Part shown: positions 1-7,982 of the stretch, one piece after another
Numbering within the stretch: position 1 is the first letter of the stretch
Layout: every line of letters starts with the position of its first letter
Assembly (NCBI GenBank): GCA_910589655.1
Contig: CAJUTJ010000006.1
Coordinates: forward strand, 1 to 22,951
DNA: 22,951 bases
Direction: 5' to 3'
From: an uncultured Acetatifactor sp.
GTDB lineage: Bacteria; Bacillota; Clostridia; Lachnospirales; Lachnospiraceae
Position numbers and translations under genes: made by a program
Notes under the pieces: generated by a model
What the model was told of the DNA's origin: nothing
What the model saw: only the letters and a program-made list of their open reading frames with translations
Databases searched by the model: none

Positions 1-80
1 AAGGGATCCGGGTAAAATTTAAGGAACTGGGATACGAAAGTATCCTGATAGGCGGCATGACCGCCGGGGTTACAAGGTAA
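1..80 (+). CDS. C-terminal tail of an unidentified protein (partial)
   Basis: A reading frame that is open from the window edge (first full codon at base 3) runs 25 codons to a TAA at 78-80. It ends in residues ELGYESILIGGMTAGVTR. The other two plus frames stop within the first 22 bases. The peptide is too short to assign a family and I do not recognise it. It is called because a gene end here fits the hairpin that follows and the same-strand DUF368 gene downstream. It could be chance. Confidence 0.4.
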   Translation, partial: GIRVKFKELGYESILIGGMTAGVTR

Positions 81-99
81 CATTAAAAATCGCCTCCAA

Positions 100-148
100 T
101 CAAAAAATGTACTTATTGATCAAGGGCGCGAAGCGCCGCACTTTTTGA
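100..148 (+). terminator. Hairpin with T-run, probable terminator
   Basis: A perfect GGCGC/GCGCC stem with a GAA loop (125-137) is followed by GCAC and five Ts (142-146). The A-rich left flank at 100-106 can pair with the T-run, so the structure is A-tract, stem, T-tract and could work in both directions. It lies just after the partial gene that ends at base 80. Confidence 0.5.
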
Positions 149-287
149 CTGGTTTGTCAAGTGTTTTTGAGAAAAAAGTGGGTGATTTTTGAAAAATAGG
201 TTCTGAAAGCCCCATGAAATAAGGGCTGAAGATTCCGAGAAGTTATTTTCCCGAAAGGGAGGAAATAAAAAAGAATGGAGAAAATTT

Positions 288-1151
288 ATGGTAAAGAGTA
301 TTTTTAAAGGAATGTTAATTGGTATTGCAAATATTATTCCCGGTGTCAGCGGGGGTACTATGATGGTATCCATGGGAATCTATGACAAGCTGATTCACTG
401 CATCACACATTTATTCAGTGAATTTAAAAAGAGCGTTGCATTCCTGTTTCCCATAGCGGTGGGAATGGGAATTGCCATTATTGCAAGTGCATTCGGGCTG
501 GAATGGCTGTTTGAAAGCTTTCCGGTTCAGGCAAATATGTTGTTTATCGGTTTGATACTGGGCAGTCTTCCCATCATGTGGAAGAATGTGAAAAGCAGTA
601 AAATAAAGGCGGGGCATCTGATAGCGGCACTGGCATTTTTTGCCTTGGTGGCAGGAATGGCGGCTTTCGGCGGTACGGAGGGCGCATCGGCGGATTTGTC
701 CTTTGGGCTGGTGAACGTGATAAAGCTTTTTGTTGTCGGTGTTATTGCTTCCGCAACCATGGTCATTCCCGGTGTCAGCGGCTCCATGGTGTTGATGCTG
801 ATGGGATTTTATCAGCCTATACTCAGCGCTATCACCGATTTTATCGAGGCGCTGACCAGTCTGGATATGGAAGGCATTCTGGCGGGGATCGGTATATTGG
901 CGCCTTTTGGCATTGGAGTGGTTGCCGGTGTTTTTGCAGTTGCAAAAGCAGTTGAATTTATTTTCGAGAAGTTTCCCCTGTATGCTTATTGGGCCATTAT
1001 CGGGCTGGTGGTGGCATCTCCCGTTGCCATTGCGCTGATGGGAGGCTTTGCCGCTTTGAGCGGTATGGGCGCTATGGTGGCGGTACATCTTCTGGCAGGC
1101 GTCGTGGCACTGGCGGCAGGTTTTGCCGTGGCGTTAAAATTAGGTGAATAA
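288..1151 (+). CDS. DUF368 family membrane protein, PopT-like undecaprenyl-phosphate translocase candidate
   Basis: The 287-residue product is almost entirely hydrophobic, with about eight membrane segments. It has the family hallmark twice: PGVSGGT near residue 18 and PGVSGS near residue 161, as expected for an internally duplicated fold with re-entrant loops. DUF368 proteins (PopT) have been linked experimentally in other bacteria to recycling undecaprenyl phosphate across the cytoplasmic membrane for cell-wall and envelope glycan synthesis. That role is inferred here from family membership only. The ATG at 288 has GGAG at 277-280. A second purine-rich GGGAGG lies further upstream and could serve a 10-codon ORF that overlaps this start (275-307). 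A large inverted repeat follows the stop. Confidence 0.88.
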   Translation: MVKSIFKGMLIGIANIIPGVSGGTMMVSMGIYDKLIHCITHLFSEFKKSVAFLFPIAVGMGIAIIASAFGLEWLFESFPVQANMLFIGLILGSLPIMWKNVKSSKIKAGHLIAALAFFALVAGMAAFGGTEGASADLSFGLVNVIKLFVVGVIASATMVIPGVSGSMVLMLMGFYQPILSAITDFIEALTSLDMEGILAGIGILAPFGIGVVAGVFAVAKAVEFIFEKFPLYAYWAIIGLVVASPVAIALMGGFAALSGMGAMVAVHLLAGVVALAAGFAVALKLGE

Positions 1152-1237
1152 GACGGGAAGATTTTCTAAGGTATTAAATGCGCTGCCTAAGAAAATCTAG
1201 GTTCCGTCTTGAAGAATGCCGGGTGCGGGCATTCTTC
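1150..1237 (+). terminator. Two consecutive stem-loops after the DUF368 gene
   Basis: The first structure starts in the stop codon. AAGACGG (1150-1156) pairs with CCGTCTT (1204-1210), and inside it GATTTTCT pairs with AGAAAATC. The second is a perfect 10-bp stem, GAAGAATGCC (1211-1220) with its complement at 1228-1237. Neither has a clean T-run, so this may be an mRNA 3' end or processing structure rather than a strong intrinsic terminator. Confidence 0.45.
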
Positions 1238-1282
1238 CTATGGGCGGGAAGATTTCCCTTTTGAAAATATGCGGGGGTTGAG

Positions 1283-2074
1283 ATGGACGCTTATCGGGAG
1301 TTTTCGGCGGTTTATGACGAGCTTATGGATAATGTGCCTTACGGGCAATGGTGTGAAAGGCTTCAGGAGCTGATAGAAAAATACGGAGTGTCAAAGCCGG
1401 AGAGGGATGCGGAGGACGCTTTGGCATCGGAGCGCAATCTGGTGCTGGACTTGGGATGCGGCACGGGGACCTTGACGGAGCTGATGTATCGGAAGGGCTA
1501 TGATATGATCGGTACGGATATCTCCGAGGAGATGTTGAATGTCGCTATGGAGAAACGGGCGGAGAAAGGAGATTCCATTCTTTATCTGCTTCAGGATATG
1601 CGGGAACTGGAGCTGTTCAGCACCGTGGGGACGGTGTACAGTGTATGCGATTCCTTAAATTATATTCTGGAGGAGGAAGAGCTGTCCGCCGTTTTTTCTC
1701 TGGTAAATAATTATTTATATCCCAAGGGCATTTTCATTTTCGATTTTAACACGGTATATAAGTACGAAAAGGTGATCGGTGATACCGTCATAGCGGAAAA
1801 CCGGGAGGACTGCAGCTTTATCTGGGAGAACTTTTACGATCCGGAGAGTGAGATCAACGAGTATGATTTGACCCTTTTCATAAGCCGGGAAGGCAGTTTG
1901 TTTGAAAAGTTTACGGAGACGCATTACCAGAGAGGATATCGGGCAGAGCAGATGAAATCGCTGGTGGAGCGTGCGGGAATGAAGGTTTTGGAGATAAAGG
2001 ATGCCGATACGGGAAAAGAAGTGACTGGGGAGAGCCAGAGAATCTATATTGTGGCGCAGGAGCAGGGCAAGTGA
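1283..2074 (+). CDS. Class I SAM-dependent methyltransferase
   Basis: The 263-residue product has motif I LDLGCGTGT at residues 55-63 and the acidic strand-2 end GTDIS at 77-81. These are the S-adenosylmethionine binding elements of the methyltransferase_25 type. The N-terminal FSAVYDELMDNVPY segment is typical of the YqeM-like group in Firmicutes, whose substrate is not known to me. It is a soluble cytoplasmic protein with no membrane segment. The ATG at 1283 has a G-rich but weak ribosome binding site (GGGGG at about 1273-1277). It sits between the DUF368 hairpins and a small hypothetical gene. The methyl acceptor cannot be told from sequence. Confidence 0.85.
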   Translation: MDAYREFSAVYDELMDNVPYGQWCERLQELIEKYGVSKPERDAEDALASERNLVLDLGCGTGTLTELMYRKGYDMIGTDISEEMLNVAMEKRAEKGDSILYLLQDMRELELFSTVGTVYSVCDSLNYILEEEELSAVFSLVNNYLYPKGIFIFDFNTVYKYEKVIGDTVIAENREDCSFIWENFYDPESEINEYDLTLFISREGSLFEKFTETHYQRGYRAEQMKSLVERAGMKVLEIKDADTGKEVTGESQRIYIVAQEQGK

Positions 2075-2228
2075 ACCGAAATCGTTAATGAAGGAAGTCA
2101 GCTCAATCATTTATATCAAGAAATGTCGCATTATTCATAGATTTATATAACAGTTTTCAAATATAAAAGGTGTAAACGAATGACATTACAGGTGAACTGT
2201 AACGGGTAGGTCTTATAGGAGGGACAGG

Positions 2229-2654
2229 ATGAATTTTATTGATAAGGCACTGGCTGATAGAGAGAATCGGAGTGACGATGATTTTTTACAGGCTATGGCC
2301 GGAATATACCATGAGCCGGAAGTCAGGAAGATTTTACATAAATATCCCTCGTTTATTCGGGATGTAATTTATATTATAGATTATGATACGGAATTGCAGA
2401 TGGAGGGGTTAGAGGGGATTTTAGAAGGCAGCATGTCTGAAATGTGCGGGGAAATACAGAGTGCTTTAATAAACTGTGGGGCTTTGGATGAAGCACGTAT
2501 TCTTCATGAGGCAAGACAATTAGATATTGAAAGCGACGATTATGAAGAAAAAATAGAGGGACTGCAAAGCCGGACGGCGCTGCATAATGATTATGAAGCT
2601 TTTTGGAATTTGGTAAGAGAATATATTCATTCTAACCTGTGTGCCATTCATTGA
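2229..2654 (+). CDS. Small hypothetical protein, possibly DMP19/DUF4375-like
   Basis: This is a 141-residue, acidic, probably all-helical soluble protein with a strong ribosome binding site (AGGAGGGA just before the ATG). The central part, ELQMEGLEGILEGS followed by EIQSALINCGALDEARILHEA, resembles the DUF4375/DMP19 pattern in which a 'GGF..ff' segment precedes an 'AL..iGA.eaA.iL..A' helix. The match is by eye and several consensus residues are changed. The gene looks more AT-rich than its neighbours, and its upstream region at 2075-2228 is AT-rich too. That hints at a separately acquired or separately transcribed gene. No function is assigned. Confidence 0.6.
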   Translation: MNFIDKALADRENRSDDDFLQAMAGIYHEPEVRKILHKYPSFIRDVIYIIDYDTELQMEGLEGILEGSMSEMCGEIQSALINCGALDEARILHEARQLDIESDDYEEKIEGLQSRTALHNDYEAFWNLVREYIHSNLCAIH

Positions 2655-2830
2655 GAATACTTTTCGGAAAAGGGAGAAGTATAATAAAAGAACATATGCT
2701 GCGCCATCCGGTTAGATATTTTAACGACGCAGCGGTGCGGAACAGGCAGTTTCAGGCTTCAATTTCTGACCGGATAGAGTGCCGGAGCGAATACGGATGA
2801 ACTGTGGAAAGGAAGGAAAACAGTACGGAT

Positions 2831-3709
2831 ATGGCAGATTACATTGTGAGGGCAGCGGCGGCGGGCACCCAGATAAGGGCCTTTGCCTGCACGGCAAGAG
2901 AGACGGTGGAGACGGCCAGAAAGGCTCATAATACCAGCCCCGTGGTGACGGCGGCACTGGGCAGGCTGTTAAGCGCCGGTGCAATGATGGGTAGTATGTT
3001 AAAGGGAGAAAAGGATTTACTGACTTTACAGATCAAGGGGGACGGCCCCATACAGGGATTAACCGTAACCGCCGGCCCGCAGGGCAAAGTCAAGGGGTAT
3101 GCCAATGTTCCCGATGTGATTCTTCCGGCCAATTCCATGGGCAAGCTGGATGTGGGCGGGGCAGTGGGAAGCGGAATCTTAAGTGTCATAAAGGACATGG
3201 GGCTGAAAGAGCCTTATGTAGGGCAGACTTTGCTTCAGACAGGTGAGATCGCCGAGGATTTGACTTATTATTTTGCGGCCTCCGAACAGGTGCCCTCCTC
3301 CGTAGGGCTGGGAGTGCTGATGAACCGTGACAATACGGTGCGGCAGGCGGGCGGGTTTATCGTTCAGCTGATGCCCTTTGCGGAGGATGAGGTAATCGGC
3401 AGGCTGGAGGAGAACTTGAAAAAAATTCGCCCTGTCACCGCCATGTTGGATGAAGGCAATACTCCGGAGCAGATGCTGGGGCTGGTGTTGGAGGGATTAT
3501 CCATGGAGGTAACGGATACCATGCCAACGGCTTTTGTCTGTGACTGCAGCAGGGAGCGTGTGGAAAAGGCATTGGTCAGTCTCGGCAAAAAGGAACTTCA
3601 GGATATGATAGATGACGGGGAAGGAATCACCGTGAATTGTCATTTTTGCAATAAGGATTATAAATTTTATATGGACGATCTGAGAGATTTATACCAAAGA
3701 AGTAAATGA
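2831..3709 (+). CDS. hslO: Hsp33 redox-regulated molecular chaperone
   Basis: The 292-residue product matches Hsp33 along its length. It starts MADYIVRAAAAGTQIRAFA, has the family core ITVT/GPQGKVKGY-type segments, and carries the C-terminal zinc motif: C237-x-C239 and C270-x-x-C273, separated by 30 residues. In the family these cysteines bind zinc when reduced. On oxidative stress they form disulfides, which switches on holdase activity in the cytoplasm. A GTG at 2804 would add nine residues. I chose the ATG at 2831 because the protein then begins where homologues do; AGGAAGG lies about 13 bases upstream. The gene follows the small hypothetical gene by about 180 bases and precedes nadE. Confidence 0.93.
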   Translation: MADYIVRAAAAGTQIRAFACTARETVETARKAHNTSPVVTAALGRLLSAGAMMGSMLKGEKDLLTLQIKGDGPIQGLTVTAGPQGKVKGYANVPDVILPANSMGKLDVGGAVGSGILSVIKDMGLKEPYVGQTLLQTGEIAEDLTYYFAASEQVPSSVGLGVLMNRDNTVRQAGGFIVQLMPFAEDEVIGRLEENLKKIRPVTAMLDEGNTPEQMLGLVLEGLSMEVTDTMPTAFVCDCSRERVEKALVSLGKKELQDMIDDGEGITVNCHFCNKDYKFYMDDLRDLYQRSK

Positions 3710-3737
3710 TTGGCAGACGGTTTCCGGAAATACTTAT

Positions 3738-3770
3738 GACTTTTAGGTATGAAATAAAAGTCGTTGTTTT
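3738..3770 (+). terminator. AT-rich hairpin after hslO
   Basis: GACTTTT (3738-3744) pairs with AAAAGTC (3756-3762) and is followed by GTTGTTTT. It lies 29 bases after the hslO stop. A second inverted pair, CGGAATC (3786-3792) with GATTCCG (3828-3834), stands just before the nadE ribosome binding site. Confidence 0.45.
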
Positions 3771-3856
3771 CTGAAGAAAAATAAACGGAATCAAAAAAAT
3801 GGTATGGCATTTTTCATCCGAGTTTGAGATTCCGCTAAAGCGACATGGAGGTTAGT

Positions 3857-5767
3857 ATGAAACATGGCTTTATCAAAGTGGCGGCCGTAACACCGAAAAT
3901 CAAGGTGGCGGATCCCGCCTATAACGCGGGAGTTATCTGTGAGAGACTGAGAGAAGCATATGAGAAGGGAGCAAAGGTTATTGTGTTTCCGGAGCTATGC
4001 CTTACCGGCTATACCTGCGGTGATCTGTTTATGCAGTCCCTTTTGCTGGAGGAAGCCTCCAAGCAGCTTTTGACGATAGGAAAGGCCACGGAAGACATGG
4101 ATGCGCTGGTTATGGTGGGGCTGCCCATAGAGAGAGACGGCAGGCTGTACAATGTGGCGGCGGTGCTTCATAGCGGAGAGGTGCTGGCCATGGTGCCCAA
4201 GGCGAACATCCCTTCTTATGCGGAATTTTATGAAGGCCGTCATTTTGCCCAAGGAAATCAAGAACCGGCAGCCTTTTCTTACCACGGGAAAACCATTCCC
4301 TTCGGAACCAATATTTTATTTTCCTGTGAAAATGTACAGGGATTGACGGTAGGATGCGAGATTTGTGAGGATCTGTGGGTGGCAAACCCTCCCGGCACGG
4401 ATCACGCATTGAAGGGAGCCACTTTGATTGCCAATTTGTCCGCATCCAATGAGACAATCGGTAAGGACGAGTATCGGGAGCTTCTGGTAAAATCAGGAAG
4501 CGCCAGACTGATCTGCGGTTATATTTATACCTCTGCGGGAGAGGGAGAGTCCACGCAGGATCTCGTATTCGGCGGGCATAATTTGATTGCGGAAAACGGA
4601 ACGATTCTGACTCAGAAGAAGAACTTTCAGTGTGAGACGATTTACGGGGATATTGATGTCCAGAAAATCTTGTCGGAAAGACGGCGCATGGGAACTTTCG
4701 GAGAAGAGCCTAAAACGCTTTATGCAGAGGTTCCCTTTTCATTGAAGGTGGAAGAGACGAAGCTGGTGCGTACTTTTCCCTGTATGCCTTTTGTGCCCTC
4801 CAATGAAGAGAAGCGGAACAGCCGATGCGAGGAAATTCTGTCCATTCAATCCTACGGCTTAAAAAGGCGGTATGAGCATACCGGGCTCCGGACGGCGGTG
4901 GTAGGCCTTTCCGGCGGACTGGATTCCACTTTGGCTCTTCTGGTTACGGTGCGTACTTTTGATATGCTGCATCTGGACAGAAAAGGAATCGTGGCAGTGA
5001 CCATGCCGTGTTTCGGCACCACGGACAGAACCTATCACAATGCCTGTGAGCTGGCGCATACTTTAGGGGTTACTCTGGAAGAGGTGGATATCAAAGAAGC
5101 GGTGACGGTTCATTTCAGGGATATCGGCCAGAATCCGGACAACCACGACGTGACTTACGAGAACGCACAGGCAAGAGAGCGCACGCAGGTGTTGATGGAC
5201 ATTGCCAACAAGGTAAACGGCCTTGTCATCGGCACGGGAGATATGTCGGAGCTTGCTCTGGGATGGGCAACCTACAACGGCGATCATATGTCCATGTACG
5301 GTGTAAACGCGGGCGTTCCTAAGACTCTGGTGCGTCATTTGGTAAAATATTATGCCGAGACCTGCGGTGTACGGGAGCTTTCCCAAGTGCTGGAGGATGT
5401 GTTGGACACTCCCGTGAGTCCGGAGCTTCTGCCTCCGGTGGACGGAAAGATTGCCCAGAAAACAGAGGACTTGGTGGGCCCCTATGAGCTCCATGATTTC
5501 TTTTTATATTATATGCTCCGCTGCGGGTTCCCGCCTGCAAAGCTGTACCGCGTGGCGCAGCTGGCTTTTGCGGGACAGTATGACGATGCCGTCATTTTGA
5601 AATGGATGAAGAATTTTTACAAAAGATTTTTCGCGCAACAGTTTAAGCGTTCCTGCCTGCCGGACGGTCCCAAGGTGGGGAGCGTGGCGTTATCGCCCAG
5701 AGGAGATCTGCGTATGCCTTCTGACGCCAGTGCGGCGCTGTGGCTGGCAGAGGCAGAAAAATTATAA
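3857..5767 (+). CDS. nadE: Glutamine-dependent NAD(+) synthetase
   Basis: This is a two-domain enzyme of 636 residues. The N-terminal nitrilase-like glutaminase domain (about 1-280) has the Glu-Lys-Cys triad: E46 in FPELCLTGY, K115 in VPKANIPSY and C170 in EICEDLW. The C-terminal synthetase domain (about 325-636) has the ATP-binding PP-loop SGGLDST at 352-358 and GTGDMSELALGW. It takes ammonia from glutamine to amidate NaAD to NAD, the last step of NAD synthesis in the cytoplasm. An ATG at 3845 is also in frame, but GGAGG at 3847-3851 lies between the two and places the real start at 3857 with a 5-base spacer. A GC-rich hairpin follows the stop. Confidence 0.95.
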   Translation: MKHGFIKVAAVTPKIKVADPAYNAGVICERLREAYEKGAKVIVFPELCLTGYTCGDLFMQSLLLEEASKQLLTIGKATEDMDALVMVGLPIERDGRLYNVAAVLHSGEVLAMVPKANIPSYAEFYEGRHFAQGNQEPAAFSYHGKTIPFGTNILFSCENVQGLTVGCEICEDLWVANPPGTDHALKGATLIANLSASNETIGKDEYRELLVKSGSARLICGYIYTSAGEGESTQDLVFGGHNLIAENGTILTQKKNFQCETIYGDIDVQKILSERRRMGTFGEEPKTLYAEVPFSLKVEETKLVRTFPCMPFVPSNEEKRNSRCEEILSIQSYGLKRRYEHTGLRTAVVGLSGGLDSTLALLVTVRTFDMLHLDRKGIVAVTMPCFGTTDRTYHNACELAHTLGVTLEEVDIKEAVTVHFRDIGQNPDNHDVTYENAQARERTQVLMDIANKVNGLVIGTGDMSELALGWATYNGDHMSMYGVNAGVPKTLVRHLVKYYAETCGVRELSQVLEDVLDTPVSPELLPPVDGKIAQKTEDLVGPYELHDFFLYYMLRCGFPPAKLYRVAQLAFAGQYDDAVILKWMKNFYKRFFAQQFKRSCLPDGPKVGSVALSPRGDLRMPSDASAALWLAEAEKL

Positions 5768-5770
5768 GAC

Positions 5771-5797
5771 CCGCCGGCCATTGCTTCCTGCCGGCGG
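5771..5797 (+). terminator. GC-rich hairpin after nadE
   Basis: A perfect 8-bp stem, CCGCCGGC (5771-5778) with GCCGGCGG (5790-5797), and an 11-base loop begin three bases after the nadE stop. There is no T-run on either side, so it is a probable but not classical terminator. It could also end the convergent gene that stops at 5860. Confidence 0.5.
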
Positions 5798-5859
5798 ATC
5801 CCTATGATCTTAAGAAGGTGTAAATGTATTGCGGTATTGTGACGAGGAGTCCGGAGAAA

Positions 5860-6351
5860 TCAGTGCTGTGGTGTGGAGGTTGCTTCCGGAGCTTCTTTTA
5901 TGAATGCTTTATTCAGTGAGTTCTGAATGGCTTCCAGCAGTACAAGGGAGGTATATTTGCTTTCGGTAGTGTAAGTAACCTGATCCAGAGACTGTGTCTC
6001 ATAGATCTGCTCGCAGATGGTGTCAAAAGTGGGCTCCAGCAGCGGGTACATGGTGGTCACGGCTTCACTTAGGTTTACCATGCGGACGGAAGTAATCGTA
6101 TTCTTATCTACAATGACTTCCACGTCAATGGTCTGGGCTCCCAGAATCAGTTCTGTGGTATAGATGCCGGGTATGTATACGGAGCCGACGGTAGCATTGA
6201 CCTCTTCGGAGGGTGCATTGCTTTCTTCCTTGTCTCCGGGCAGGAACATCATCACCAGAAGGATGATGAACAGGATTCCCAGCAAGGCGAAGATACCCGT
6301 ATAAATTAATTCTTTCATGTGAAGTACAACAATTTTTGTCTTAGCGCTCAT
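5860..6351 (-). CDS. Membrane-anchored FMN-binding-domain-like protein
   Basis: The 163-residue product has a short cytoplasmic N-terminus, one strong membrane segment (about residues 12-36), an acidic linker and an extracytoplasmic domain. That domain (about 53-155) follows the FMN_bind pattern: PGIYTTELIL, then DVEVIVDKNTITSVRMVNLSEA, then a YTSLVLLEAIQNSLNKA helix. In true flavinylated domains the helix is preceded by an (S/T)GAT motif whose threonine carries FMN. Here the equivalent is TESKYTS, so the usual acceptor motif is not kept. It may be a degenerate, non-flavinylated member. Start choice: an upstream in-frame ATG exists, but AAGGGGAA lies about 8 bases before the ATG at 6351. It is divergent from glnA. 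Confidence 0.65.
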   Translation of the reverse strand: MSAKTKIVVLHMKELIYTGIFALLGILFIILLVMMFLPGDKEESNAPSEEVNATVGSVYIPGIYTTELILGAQTIDVEVIVDKNTITSVRMVNLSEAVTTMYPLLEPTFDTICEQIYETQSLDQVTYTTESKYTSLVLLEAIQNSLNKAFIKEAPEATSTPQH

Positions 6352-6434
6352 CCCTATTCCCCTTAAATATGTATCCGTATTTTTCTCTTTATAGAATATA
6401 TGTCGGGATTTCCGAAAATATACATGATTCATGA

Positions 6435-6464
6435 TTGACAAGGGGTGGTAACGATTGGTATGAT
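6435..6464 (+). promoter_or_regulatory. Sigma-A-type promoter upstream of glnA
   Basis: TTGACA (6435-6440) and TATGAT (6459-6464) are separated by 18 bases, close to the housekeeping consensus. Transcription would begin near 6471, just before a strong terminator hairpin at 6476-6510 and about 100 bases before the glnA start. Confidence 0.7.
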
Positions 6465-6475
6465 AGCTATGGGAC

Positions 6476-6510
6476 AAGGGCGTTCTACGTAGGGGAGAAC
6501 TGCCCTTTTT
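6476..6510 (+). terminator. Intrinsic terminator in the glnA leader (candidate attenuator)
   Basis: AAGGGC-GTTCT (6476-6486) pairs with AGAAC-T-GCCCTT (6496-6507), with one bulged T, and continues into a five-T run (6506-6510). It sits between the promoter at 6435-6464 and glnA at 6572. Most transcripts should stop after about 40 nt unless the hairpin is prevented. The gene after glnA encodes an ANTAR protein, a class that acts by antitermination, so an attenuator is the natural reading. Confidence 0.7.
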
Positions 6511-6571
6511 GTTGTACGCGGTTCTCGGAGTTACGGAAATTATAATATAATATGGGAGGCACGCGGTCTTT

Positions 6572-7903
6572 ATGAATCAGCATACGAAAAACGATATTTT
6601 AAAGCTTGTGGAAGAGGAAGATGTGGAGTTTATCCGCTTACAGTTTACGGATATGTTCGGCAATCTGAAAAACATTGCCGTGACGGCCAATCAGCTGGAA
6701 CGGGCACTGGACAATGGGTGTATGTTCGACGGTTCCGCCATTGACGGATTTGCGGATATAGAGGGGTCGGATCTGTATCTTCATCCGGATCTTTCCACTC
6801 TGGAAATTTTCCCTTGGAGACCTCAGCAGGGAAAGGTTGCAAGACTTTTGTGTGATATTTACCGGGCGGACGGAACTCCTTTTGAGGGTGATCCGAGGCT
6901 GGTATTGAAGCGTGTCCTTAAGGAGGCGGAAGCCTTGGGCTATACCTTCGAAGTAGGGCCGGAATGCGAGTTTTTCCTTTTTAATACGGACGAAAATGCC
7001 ATGCCTACCACAGAGACCAGAGAACAGGCCACCTACTTTGACATCGGCCCTCTGGACGAGGGAGAAAATGCCAGACGCGATATTGTGATGACGCTGGAGG
7101 ATATGGGGCTGTTCATTGAGGCTTCCCACCATGAGATCGCACCGGCCCAGCATGAGATTGATTTCAGATATGGCGAAGCGCTTGCCACAGCGGACAATAT
7201 TATGACCTTTAAGCTGGCCGTGCGAACCATTGCAAAACGCCACGGGCTGCACGCTACCTTTATGCCGAAGCCGAAGTTCGGTGTCAACGGTTCCGGTATG
7301 CATATTAATATGTCTATGAGGAAGGACGGGAAAAATATTTTCGAGGATAAAAGCGACCCCAACGGGCTCAGCATGGAAGCGTATTGGTTTATCGGCGGTA
7401 TCATGAAACATATCCGGGGAATGGCGGCTGTCACAAACCCTCTTGTAAATTCATATAAGAGACTGGTGCCCGGTTTTGCCGCGCCGGTTTACATTGCATG
7501 GAGCACTGCCAACAGAAGCTCTTTAATCCGTATTCCCGCGGAGGGAAGGGGCGGTACACGCATTGAACTGAGAAGCCCGGATTCCGCCGCGAACCCTTAT
7601 CTGACTTTTGCAGTCTGCCTGAAGGCGGGATTGGACGGTATGATGCACCGGATAGAGCCGCCCCGGAGTGTGGACTGCAATATTTACAGTATGACGGACG
7701 AAGAAAGACATGCTTTGGGAATCCGTAATCTTCCGGGAACGCTTCATGAAGCCGTGGAAGAGATGAAAACGGACAGGCTGGTTCTCGATGTTCTGGGGAA
7801 ACATATCGCCGAAAAATATATTGAGGCAAAGGAAGCGGAATGGCAGCGGTATCGTGCCAGTGTGTCAGAGTGGGAGATACAAGAGTACTTGTACAGATAT
7901 TAG
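6572..7903 (+). CDS. glnA: Glutamine synthetase type I (GSI-alpha)
   Basis: The 443-residue product has the length of the Bacillus/Clostridium GSI-alpha group. The N-terminal beta-grasp domain contains DMFGNLKNIAVT and DGSAIDGF. The catalytic domain has GPECEFFLF (E131, E133), the NGSGMHINMS loop with H244, PGFAAPVYIAWSTANRSSLIRIP and the SPDSAANPYL segment. The tyrosine motif for adenylylation seen in GSI-beta enzymes is absent, as expected. It makes glutamine from glutamate, ammonia and ATP as a cytoplasmic dodecamer. The GGGAGG at 6554-6559 is 12 bases from the ATG, a long spacer. Control is probably by the promoter and terminator at 6435-6510 together with the ANTAR gene 79 bases downstream. 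Confidence 0.96.
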   Translation: MNQHTKNDILKLVEEEDVEFIRLQFTDMFGNLKNIAVTANQLERALDNGCMFDGSAIDGFADIEGSDLYLHPDLSTLEIFPWRPQQGKVARLLCDIYRADGTPFEGDPRLVLKRVLKEAEALGYTFEVGPECEFFLFNTDENAMPTTETREQATYFDIGPLDEGENARRDIVMTLEDMGLFIEASHHEIAPAQHEIDFRYGEALATADNIMTFKLAVRTIAKRHGLHATFMPKPKFGVNGSGMHINMSMRKDGKNIFEDKSDPNGLSMEAYWFIGGIMKHIRGMAAVTNPLVNSYKRLVPGFAAPVYIAWSTANRSSLIRIPAEGRGGTRIELRSPDSAANPYLTFAVCLKAGLDGMMHRIEPPRSVDCNIYSMTDEERHALGIRNLPGTLHEAVEEMKTDRLVLDVLGKHIAEKYIEAKEAEWQRYRASVSEWEIQEYLYRY

Positions 7904-7982
7904 GTTCCTTCTTAAGTCTAAGACGGGTTTACGCCCTAAAACGGTTTTACGGAAACTTTCTTGTGGGATGAGGAGGGAGCAT

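Noticed and set aside
2192..2203. GTGAACTGTAAC as proof of a second inverted-repeat element
   Set aside because: Only one end-like 12-mer is present, without a partner or target duplication, and it also forms a small local hairpin (TTACAG/CTGTAA). It is kept only as a hint in the element finding.
6541..6551. Overlapping TATAAT boxes just before the glnA ribosome binding site
   Set aside because: There is no good -35, and transcription would start on top of the ribosome binding site, so a promoter here is unlikely.
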